This document shows, piece by piece, positions 1-6,027 of a DNA stretch of 8,199 bases. A program made the position numbers and the translations under genes. The notes below the pieces were generated by a model. The model had not been told where the DNA came from. It worked only from the letters and a program-made list of their open reading frames with translations, and did not search any database. How positions within the stretch are numbered: the first letter of the stretch is position 1; each line of letters opens with the position of its first letter. This DNA is from Armatimonadota bacterium (GTDB lineage Bacteria > Armatimonadota > UBA10988 > DTZQ01): NCBI GenBank assembly GCA_012961305.1, contig DTZQ01000525.1, forward strand, positions 1-8,199. The letters run 5' to 3'.

Positions 1-13
1 GAAGTTGGTTCCC

Positions 14-75
14 TCGGTTTAAAACCGACTTGGTAACCGTAGCCCCAGATTTCAATCTTGGGCAGGTTTAAGCGG
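14..75. repeat. cluster of short palindromes downstream of the operon
   Basis: The 133 bases left of the last gene hold no supported gene. They contain successive small dyads: a 7-bp perfect inverted repeat TCGGTTT/AAACCGA around one base (14-28), the 7-base palindrome GGTAACC (32-38), and a hairpin of about 10 bp with one mismatch, GCCC-C-AGATT / AATCT-T-GGGC (42-63). A partial AGGTTTAA follows. From about 75 to 105 the plus strand is very purine/G-rich (GGAGAAGGGGTTGGGGGGTGAGGG), so the minus strand is C-rich. No stem is followed by a T run, so this is not a typical intrinsic terminator. The structure looks like a dispersed intergenic repeat or a 3'-end stabilising element. That reading is an inference, because no second copy lies in the window. 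Confidence 0.45.
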
Positions 76-133
76 CGGGAGAAGGGGTTGGGGGGTGAGG
101 GCCAAACTAACCGGCGAATTTAACGTTGTCACC

Positions 134-1369
134 CTAATTGCAACCCAATGCCGATACCGCACCCAGGGCTACCACGGTAAGGGCCGCAAAGGGCTGCCTG
201 GCCAGAAGGTCGTTCACCTCTTCTACGCTCACCGCCAGAATCCGGTCAATAACCTCCTCCAGCGGTTGCCATTCCTGGCGATAGACCCAATCCAAACCGA
301 CATGAATTAGGCGGCCAAAGGGAGTTTCCCCCGCCAATACCTGTCCCGAAGCCATTTTCCGTTTGGCTCGGGCCACTTCCTCCGCGTTCAATCCCTCCCG
401 GCAGACTTCTTCCAGCACCCGCCGCGCCGTGTCCAGTACTTCCGCGGCTCGCTCCGGGTTACAACAAAGGTAGCCCAAAAAGACCCCCGCGCCATCCTCC
501 TCACTGTGGGAAAGAGTCGCCGTTTCCGCCAGACCCGGGTCCACCAGCGCCCAATAGAACCGCGAACCCTGGGCTGCTCCCAGGGCCGTGGCCGCCACGG
601 CCGCCGCGAAGCGGGTTTCTTCCTGGGCCGCGCAACCGGGCGCCACCAGGGCCAAGTGGGCCCGCTGGAAACGCCCCTTGGGCTCCACCCTCACCCGGGG
701 GCGAGGTTGGGGAGGAGTCAGTTCCCGCCGGGCCTCCGCGGGTTCCCAACCGCCACAAAGTTCCTGCGCCTGCGCCACCGCTGTCTCCCAATCGTAGCGG
801 CCAGTCAGAATCAGCGACATGTTGTTAGGGGCGTAACGATGGGAGAAATATTCGTACATCTGGTCTCGGGTCAGGGCCCGAATGCTCTCCGTAGTGCCCA
901 ATACCCGCCGGCCCAGAGGATGGTCGCCAAAGAAGGTCTCCCGGCCCATATCCATTACGATAAACTGGGGGCGGTCCTGGTACAGGGCAATTTCCTCCAA
1001 AATAACCTGCTTCTCCAGGTCGAAGTCCTCTGGCCGGAGGCTGGGCCGCATCATGTCGGCCAGCAAATCTATCAGGCGCGTTTGAAACTCGGGCAGTACC
1101 GAGCCGAAATAGACCGTATTTTCCTCGGAAGTGAAGGCATTGTAGCGGGCTCCCATTTCGTCGAATTCGCGGTTTATGTCCGCTGCCGTGCGGCGAGGAG
1201 TGCCTTTGAACATCATGTGTTCCAAGAAGTGGCTCACCCCTGCCACCTCCGGCGCTTCATCCCGCGAGCCCGTGCGCACGAAAAAGCCGACCGCGATGGA
1301 TTGCGCCTCCGGGTGATGTTCGCCCAAAATATGCAGACCATTGTCCAACGTTTGGTGCTCGAACCGCAT
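134..1369 (-). CDS. M16 family zinc peptidase, catalytic subunit (HxxEH)
   Basis: This is a 411-residue M16B (mitochondrial processing peptidase/PqqL-like) metallopeptidase. The inverted zinc motif is H47-F-L-E50-H51, followed by MMFKGT, and the third zinc ligand lies in the LEE at residues 124-126, most likely E126. Two M16 halves are present, about residues 1-210 and 225-411. There is no signal peptide, so a cytoplasmic location is likely unless it is exported another way. In the C-terminal half the substrate-binding Arg/Tyr pair of M16 enzymes is missing. The equivalent stretch reads SRFYWALVDPGLAE (269-282), with V276 and E282 roughly where Arg and Tyr should be. That predicts dependence on the neighbouring M16 subunit, which has the pair. 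The ATG start is preceded by a strong purine-rich site (GGAGGAGAGGAAACC). It is the last gene of the block, 114 bp after its partner. The substrate is unknown. Confidence 0.93.
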   Translation of the reverse strand: MRFEHQTLDNGLHILGEHHPEAQSIAVGFFVRTGSRDEAPEVAGVSHFLEHMMFKGTPRRTAADINREFDEMGARYNAFTSEENTVYFGSVLPEFQTRLIDLLADMMRPSLRPEDFDLEKQVILEEIALYQDRPQFIVMDMGRETFFGDHPLGRRVLGTTESIRALTRDQMYEYFSHRYAPNNMSLILTGRYDWETAVAQAQELCGGWEPAEARRELTPPQPRPRVRVEPKGRFQRAHLALVAPGCAAQEETRFAAAVAATALGAAQGSRFYWALVDPGLAETATLSHSEEDGAGVFLGYLCCNPERAAEVLDTARRVLEEVCREGLNAEEVARAKRKMASGQVLAGETPFGRLIHVGLDWVYRQEWQPLEEVIDRILAVSVEEVNDLLARQPFAALTVVALGAVSALGCN

Positions 1370-1451
1370 GGTTTCTCCTCTCCTCCGCCTTCTACGGCCT
1401 CGCTTTCACCCCATTTGAGAGATGCGATTTGAGATTCGGGTAACCGCACAC

Positions 1452-1465
1452 GCCACCGAAGCGGC
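1452..1465 (-). other. UUCG-type RNA hairpin between the two M16 genes
   Basis: The 114-bp gap 1370-1483 contains no gene. In the minus-strand transcript it has GCCGC-UUCG-GUGGC, a 5-bp stem (one G-U pair) closed by the very stable C(UUCG)G tetraloop. The plus-strand version would carry an A-C mismatch and a CGAA loop, so the structure favours the sense transcript. No U run follows, so it is more plausibly a processing or stability element between cistrons than a terminator. The same gap also has an 8-bp direct repeat ATTTGAGA (1413-1420 and 1427-1434). Short hairpins arise often by chance, hence the low confidence. Confidence 0.35.
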
Positions 1466-1483
1466 CTACGGCGAACCGGGGCC

Positions 1484-2725
1484 TTACTGGGGAACCGTCA
1501 GCGCTCCCGGTCCTATGGTCACCACGGTAAACTCCCGTGGGGGATGAACAGTCAGATGTCGCTGGATGCTCTCCAGCGTTACCCGCTCTACGGCGGCCCG
1601 GATTTCGTCCAAAGTCCGCACGTGGCCCCGCAGGTAATACTCGCTGGCTATGGCCGAGGCCCGGGCGGGAGTAGATTCGCCCTGCATGACCACCGCGGCC
1701 AACATTCCCGTGCGGGCGCGTTCCAACTCGGCCGAGGTCACCCCCTCCGCCAGCCGCCGCAGTTCCGCCATCAGTTTGTCCAAGGACCGCTGGCTTCGGT
1801 CAGGTTGAGTGCCCACGTAACAATAGACGAACCCGGCCTTTTTAACCGCCATATACTGGGCAAAGACAGCATAACACAGACCCTCTTTCTCCCGCAGTTC
1901 GGTGAACAGCCGCGCTCCCATTCCTCCAGACAGTACCCTCACCGTAAGGCTGGCCTCGTAATAGTCCGGGTGGTCCGGAGCCACTTCTGAATAAATCACC
2001 CCGATTTGGTGCTGTTCTGTCTGCTGCTCCAGGTGCCGATACACGGGTTCAGTTACCGCCGCAGGCGAAGGCAAGGCGGGCGGTTCACCTTCCCAATCGC
2101 CGAACAGTTCCTCCACCCGGTCCCGCAGCGGTTCCCACTCTATCCCCCCCGCTACGGCCAGAATCGCCCCCTGGGGCCGATAGCGGCGGGCATGGTCGGC
2201 CTGCACATCCCCTATGCTCAGGGCCTTTAACCCCTCCTCCGTGCCCAGCGGGGAACGCCCGTGCGGGCCGGGGAAATAGGTGCGCTGCAACTCGACGAAC
2301 AATTTTTTACTGGGGTTATCCTCCAAGTTGGCCAGTTCCTGCAAAGCCAAAGCCCGCTCGGCCTCCAATTGGTCCTCCGGCAGGTGAGGACGGCGGACGA
2401 TGTCCGCATACAAGGCCAGGGCCTCTGGCAAATGGTCCGCCAGCAGCGCGCCCCCAAAACTGGTATGTTCCAGTCCGGCCCCTCCGCTGCGCTGGAGGCC
2501 CAAACTGTCCAGGGCATCGGATAAAGCCCGGCTGTCCCGCTCGCCCGCACCGCGAAAGGCCAGACCGTACACCACGGAGGATAGGCCCTCTCGCCCCTCC
2601 GGCTCGGTGAGAGCCCCCGCCGGCAGGAGCAAAGTAAAGGCCGCGGCCCGCCGATGGGACATGGGCTCGGCTACCAAGGTCAGACCATTGGCAAACTCAT
2701 GCAGGTAAATCTCAGCGTCACTCAA
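1484..2725 (-). CDS. M16 family peptidase-like subunit lacking the zinc site
   Basis: This 413-residue protein has the two-lobed M16B fold, but the zinc motif is destroyed. Where the partner has GVSHFLEHMMFKGT it reads GLSSVVYGLAFRGA (47-60), so H, E and H are replaced by S50, Y53 and G54. It cannot be a zinc peptidase by itself. It keeps what the partner lacks: in ARLFTELREKEGLCY (271-285), R278 and Y285 have the R-x6-Y spacing of the M16 substrate-binding pair. This matches the division of labour known for heterodimeric M16 enzymes such as the Sphingomonas A1 pair and the mitochondrial alpha/beta subunits. The start is TTG, supported by an AGGAGGA site eight bases upstream and by the usual N-terminal strand (IYLHEFANGLTLVAE). 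It begins 39 bp after the aldolase. No signal peptide is seen. Confidence 0.9.
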   Translation of the reverse strand: MSDAEIYLHEFANGLTLVAEPMSHRRAAAFTLLLPAGALTEPEGREGLSSVVYGLAFRGAGERDSRALSDALDSLGLQRSGGAGLEHTSFGGALLADHLPEALALYADIVRRPHLPEDQLEAERALALQELANLEDNPSKKLFVELQRTYFPGPHGRSPLGTEEGLKALSIGDVQADHARRYRPQGAILAVAGGIEWEPLRDRVEELFGDWEGEPPALPSPAAVTEPVYRHLEQQTEQHQIGVIYSEVAPDHPDYYEASLTVRVLSGGMGARLFTELREKEGLCYAVFAQYMAVKKAGFVYCYVGTQPDRSQRSLDKLMAELRRLAEGVTSAELERARTGMLAAVVMQGESTPARASAIASEYYLRGHVRTLDEIRAAVERVTLESIQRHLTVHPPREFTVVTIGPGALTVPQ

Positions 2726-2732
2726 AGTTTCG

Positions 2733-2739
2733 TCCTCCT
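2733..2739 (-). promoter_or_regulatory. strong ribosome binding site deciding a TTG start
   Basis: AGGAGGA on the minus strand sits 7-8 bases before the TTG at 2725. It fixes the start of the zinc-less M16 subunit, which has no ATG at its N-terminus. Confidence 0.8.
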
Positions 2740-2764
2740 GAGCCGTTCTCCAGAGTTTGTCCCC

Positions 2765-3529
2765 TCACCCTCTCCGCACGGCGGCGAAAAAGTCGCGTAC
2801 CGCTTGCGCAAACAGGCGGGTGGCTCCGGGAACGATGTACTGCACCCCGGCCTCCAGCAGGCGTTTCGCCTGCTCAGCGTCAATGGCGATGGAACCCGCC
2901 ACTCGCCCGGCGGCGCGGATTTCCCGAAAGACCCGCTGGATTAGGGCTTGCACCTGCTCATGCTGTACTTGACCGGGCATTCCCAAGGCGTGAGAGAGGT
3001 CCGTGGGGCCCACGAAGAAGACGTCAACCTCTTCGAGGTCTAACAACTGAGGCAGGTTTTCCACCGCCTCCAGGGTTTCGATGTGGAGGCTGACCAGGGT
3101 TTCCCGGTTGGCCGCGGCGACGTACTCCGCCAGGGGTTGGGTGAGGCCGAAATTGGCGGCCCGCGCAGCCGCCAGACCGCGGCGCCCCAAAGGATGATAT
3201 TTTACCGAGTGTACGGCTCGCTGGGCATCCTCTGGGGTGCGAATTTGGGGGAACTGAATGCCCAGGGCGCCAGCGTCCAAATACCTCATCGTCCACTGCG
3301 GTTCATTCAGGGGTGTGCGCACGAAGGGCACTATCCCCACGCTGTCGGCAGCCCGAATCATGTGCACGGCCTGTGGGAAGGCAATGGAGCCGTGTTCGCA
3401 GTCAATCAGCACAAAATCGAACCCCAACAGCCCACACATCTCCACAATGGTAGGGGCGGGGAAATTGGCAAAACAGCCGAACACCACCTCCCCGGCCCGC
3501 AACTTGGCCTTTACTGGATTGGGTCGCAA
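2765..3529 (-). CDS. HpcH/HpaI-family aldolase
   Basis: This is a class II (metal-dependent) pyruvate aldolase of the HpcH/HpaI family, whose members include 2-dehydro-3-deoxyglucarate aldolase and 4-hydroxy-2-oxo-heptanedioate aldolase. With the start used here it has 254 residues, the usual family length. Family landmarks, compared from memory with E. coli HpaI, are the catalytic base H46 in DCEHG, the pyruvate-binding R71 in FVRTP, D85 in YLDAG, the YHPLGRRG loop (111-118), and metal ligands E151 (HIETLEA) and D177 (GPTDLSHALG). One oddity is that the position two before the metal Glu, normally Gln (Q147 in HpaI), is H149. The TTG start at 3529 has GAAGGAAG seven bases upstream and gives the standard N-terminus (RPNPVKAKLRAGE). 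An in-frame TTG at 3601 would add 24 low-complexity residues and lies inside a palindrome. The protein is cytoplasmic; the exact substrate cannot be deduced and no pathway partner is adjacent. Confidence 0.88.
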   Translation of the reverse strand: MRPNPVKAKLRAGEVVFGCFANFPAPTIVEMCGLLGFDFVLIDCEHGSIAFPQAVHMIRAADSVGIVPFVRTPLNEPQWTMRYLDAGALGIQFPQIRTPEDAQRAVHSVKYHPLGRRGLAAARAANFGLTQPLAEYVAAANRETLVSLHIETLEAVENLPQLLDLEEVDVFFVGPTDLSHALGMPGQVQHEQVQALIQRVFREIRAAGRVAGSIAIDAEQAKRLLEAGVQYIVPGATRLFAQAVRDFFAAVRRG

Positions 3530-3534
3530 GGCAG

Positions 3535-3541
3535 CTTCCTT
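3535..3541 (-). promoter_or_regulatory. ribosome binding site supporting the aldolase TTG start
   Basis: AAGGAAG on the minus strand lies at good spacing before the TTG at 3529. A second purine-rich stretch (GGGGAGGAAAGGG, roughly 3565-3578) has no start codon at usable distance downstream. Confidence 0.5.
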
Positions 3542-3593
3542 CGGATTCCTTTTCTCTGAGTCGGCGCCCTTTCCTCCCCGGTGGGGCAGTTGT

Positions 3594-3613
3594 CCGGGCA
3601 AAATTTTCCCCGG
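3594..3613. repeat. 20-bp near-palindrome abutting the Mut7-C stop codon
   Basis: CCGGG-C-AAAA/TTTT-C-CCCGG is symmetric apart from one C/C (G/G) pair. It starts directly after the TAA of the Mut7-C gene (3614-3616). As RNA it could form a 5-bp GC stem with a 10-base loop, but no U run follows. As DNA it could be a dimer-binding operator. Its role is unknown; it separates the coupled upstream three genes from the aldolase. Confidence 0.45.
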
Positions 3614-4069
3614 TTAGGCCCGCAGCATCTCCCGGAGTTTCTGCCACATCCGTTCCGCGTGGGTGCCCCGCCAATAAATGCGCCCACACTCCCGGCAGCG
3701 AGCGAAGCGTTCCTGGGTGGCATACACGTAGGGGGGCACTTCGTCGCGCACGCTTTCTTTGGGCACCAGGGTGAGTTCCCCGTTGCAGGCCGCACAGCGG
3801 GTGTACACATAGGACTGAACGTCCAGGTTCAGTTCGCGCACCACCTGGGCTAATTGTTCCTCATAGTGGTCGCTGGTGATGAGGAGGTAGCGGTGGGCCC
3901 GCCGCCGCTGCACCAGCCGCGTGTCGCGGGTGAGGATAATTCGGTTTTCGATGGCGGCGATGTTTACGATGTCCTCGTCGCTGTAGCGGTTGGAATAGAG
4001 GGTATCGTAGCCCAACAATCGCAGCCATCGGGCCAGCCGTCCCAGCATGACATCGGCAATGAATTTCAT
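3614..4069 (-). CDS. Mut7-C RNase-domain (PIN-like) protein with zinc ribbon
   Basis: This 151-residue protein matches the Mut7-C/DUF82 family along its full length. The N-terminal PIN-like part has FIADVMLGRLARWLRLLGYD (3-22) with the conserved acidic D6, D31/D33 and D49 in ILTRD. Then comes EEQL (70-73), and a C-terminal zinc ribbon with CAAC (92-95) and CREC (125-128), followed by the characteristic YWRGTH (132-137). Family members are predicted nucleases or RNA-binding proteins; the bacterial ones are little studied. The acidic residues expected for a metal-dependent nuclease are present. The ATG overlaps the previous gene's TGA (ATGA, 4066-4069), so translation is coupled to the transglutaminase-like gene. 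No functional link to that gene is obvious. Confidence 0.9.
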   Translation of the reverse strand: MKFIADVMLGRLARWLRLLGYDTLYSNRYSDEDIVNIAAIENRIILTRDTRLVQRRRAHRYLLITSDHYEEQLAQVVRELNLDVQSYVYTRCAACNGELTLVPKESVRDEVPPYVYATQERFARCRECGRIYWRGTHAERMWQKLREMLRA

Positions 4070-6027
4070 GGTTGGCGCCTGCGGTAGAGAACGATTTGTT
4101 GCCGGTCTTCCTGGGCGACCCGCTCATAAAACTGCTTGAGGGCCGGATACTGCTCCGGCGGCACTTCCCGCTGGACAATGGCAAACCGGCGGGTGTAGCG
4201 GATTTTGCCCTCTTCCTCCTGATAGTTCACGGCGAAGTAAGCGAAGGGATAGTTCAATTCCACGTCCAGCGGCAGTTCCTCCACTCGGTATCCCGGAGGC
4301 AGTTCGATGTCTATTATGTTGACCGTCATTAGCGGTTCGCGGAACACAACCGGATGGGTGCGCTTATCGGCCACGAACATGGCGGTGGAGTCCACCCGCT
4401 CCAACACCCCGGCTTTGAAGAGCAGGAAACGGCGGGTGCGAGTGGCATAGTTACGGGCCCGGAAGCGATAGTACATGGTCAAGGGCTCCTCCAAATTGGA
4501 CAGGTCCAGGGGCCGCAGGCGGAAACTGTCCTCAAAAAGGCTGGCGTTGGGACAGACTTGATTGATGCCCTCGGCCACCCCCTTCAGCCGGGCGGCCGGG
4601 TCGGTGTAGAGGAACCCGGCCCGAGTAGCCAAGTCGAAAGTGCCGGTAACCGTGAGGGCTACTTGACAATCAACGTCGGTGGCCTCCTCCCCCACGAAGC
4701 GCAGCCGAACGTGCCGTTCCTTCAAATTGTCCTCCGGGCGGGCCACCGGGGTAGTGGCAAACTCGGCCCGGTCGCCCTTAATGATGAGGGCTTCACAGCC
4801 CTGCACATCGGCGGGAAGGTAGCCGTAGGGACAGGTTTCGGCAGTGGTGTCGAGCCAAATGTACCCTCCCTCCTGAGGCACGCAGACCAGGGCATGGTTG
4901 AACTGGCCCGGCGAGGGCAGGTCGCGAGCCAACTTGCCAGCCGTATTTTTGCGCACCAGGGCCGGATAGGCTTCAATGCCCGCACAGCGAAGCATGGTGA
5001 TGAGCAATGTGGCTTGGTCTTTACAGTCGCCGTAGCGGGTGCGGAACACTTCGGAAGCAGAATGGGGGCGATAGGCACTGGTGCCCAACTCCAAAGCCAC
5101 GTAGCGGATTTTGGACTCCACGTAGTAGAACAGGGCCTTGATTTTCTCCTCTCGCTCGGCTACCCCCCCAACCAAATTGGCCGTTTCCGTCAAAATGGCC
5201 TCATCCGGTACATATTGTTCCCGCGCCAAGTCAGCGTACCAGGCCGCCACCTCATCCCAGGAATCGAGGGAGGAAATCATCAGCCAGGAAGCCACATTGT
5301 GAAAGGGGGGCATGTAGGGCTCGCTGACCACGGGGGGACAATTGGTGACCTGCCAGACGTAGGTCTTGTGGCTCCCTTGGTTAATCACCTCCGGCTCCAG
5401 ATGGAGGTTGTTCTGGACGGCCTTAAAGGTGAGCGTGGCTGGCACCGTAAGCACGTATTTGCTCAGGAGAATGGGGTCCACCGCTTGCATGAGGAACCGG
5501 TCCCAAAAATCATTTTGCAGCGGCGGCTGGAGGTCCTCAATGGAATATTCGTAATCCACCACCGCGCCCGCCTCCACAGCCGGCAGGTTGACCAAGCGCA
5601 GCCGAACGCCCGGATACAGGGTGCTGTAAGCAGCAGCCGGGGCTATTTCCTGCTGGGCCTCGGGAGTGGCCCCCACCAAAGTGCCATCAGGACGCACGGT
5701 GCGGGCAAAGTGAACCTTAACCTGCTGGCGCGTGGCCACGTAGGGGATGCGCACCTGGGCGTAGCGACGTTCCCCCCGCTCGTTCAAGAGAAAAATGGTC
5801 TGGTGAACGGTGGTGACGGAACTCCCATCCAGACGGATTTCCAGGGTTTTTTTGTCCAGCAGGTAAACCGCGGTGGCGTGGGGATATTGGGCTGGGTCGG
5901 GTTTAGTCTCCAGCAGTTTCTGTAAGTCCGGCGGTATTTCGCCCCCAGACCCGGCCCCCCAGGCCTCACTCCCCCAGAGCAAGGCCAGGAACACCGCCAG
6001 GTATTTTCTAAATCGGCACCCTATCAC
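4066..6027 (-). CDS. secreted DUF3857/transglutaminase-like protein
   Basis: This 653-residue protein has the DUF3857-transglutaminase core-C-terminal beta-domain (DUF3858-like) architecture. The N-terminus is a Sec signal: basic R5-R7-K8, hydrophobic 9-18, probable cleavage after AWG (24/25). No second membrane segment is seen, so the mature protein should be periplasmic or extracellular. DUF3857 spans about 50-250. The transglutaminase/papain-like core (about 290-400) has a full catalytic triad: C335 in YGDCKDQ, H378 in FNHAL and D393 in WLDTTAE. The enzyme could be a peptidase, amidase or crosslinker; family members lack well-defined substrates. The GTG start overlaps the stop of the ABC gene (GTGA, 6024-6027), and no upstream in-frame alternative is credible. 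Tight coupling with an exporter suggests shared substrates or a shared envelope task. That is inferred. Confidence 0.92.
   Translation of the reverse strand: MIGCRFRKYLAVFLALLWGSEAWGAGSGGEIPPDLQKLLETKPDPAQYPHATAVYLLDKKTLEIRLDGSSVTTVHQTIFLLNERGERRYAQVRIPYVATRQQVKVHFARTVRPDGTLVGATPEAQQEIAPAAAYSTLYPGVRLRLVNLPAVEAGAVVDYEYSIEDLQPPLQNDFWDRFLMQAVDPILLSKYVLTVPATLTFKAVQNNLHLEPEVINQGSHKTYVWQVTNCPPVVSEPYMPPFHNVASWLMISSLDSWDEVAAWYADLAREQYVPDEAILTETANLVGGVAEREEKIKALFYYVESKIRYVALELGTSAYRPHSASEVFRTRYGDCKDQATLLITMLRCAGIEAYPALVRKNTAGKLARDLPSPGQFNHALVCVPQEGGYIWLDTTAETCPYGYLPADVQGCEALIIKGDRAEFATTPVARPEDNLKERHVRLRFVGEEATDVDCQVALTVTGTFDLATRAGFLYTDPAARLKGVAEGINQVCPNASLFEDSFRLRPLDLSNLEEPLTMYYRFRARNYATRTRRFLLFKAGVLERVDSTAMFVADKRTHPVVFREPLMTVNIIDIELPPGYRVEELPLDVELNYPFAYFAVNYQEEEGKIRYTRRFAIVQREVPPEQYPALKQFYERVAQEDRQQIVLYRRRQP

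Noticed and set aside
1..108. Partial minus-strand gene at the left edge
   Set aside because: The frame is open and its translation looks protein-like, but it has a TAA at its upstream end and no ATG, GTG or TTG before the window edge, so no gene start can be supported.
1..133. Intrinsic terminator for the operon
   Set aside because: Hairpins exist, but none is followed on the minus strand by a T run. Termination may be Rho-dependent or lie further left.
506..1432. Open frame of 308 codons on the plus strand
   Set aside because: It is antisense to the catalytic M16 gene, and its translation looks like a reverse-complement shadow of that gene.
3530..3601. TTG at 3601 as the start of the aldolase
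   Set aside because: It is inside the 20-bp palindrome and would add 24 charged, low-complexity residues before the normal family N-terminus. The TTG at 3529 has a better ribosome site and gives the expected length.
4354..5925. Long open frame of 523 codons on the plus strand
   Set aside because: It is antisense to the DUF3857/transglutaminase gene, whose domains and catalytic triad are clear. Its translation is low in recognisable motifs and arises from GC-rich codon use on the other strand.
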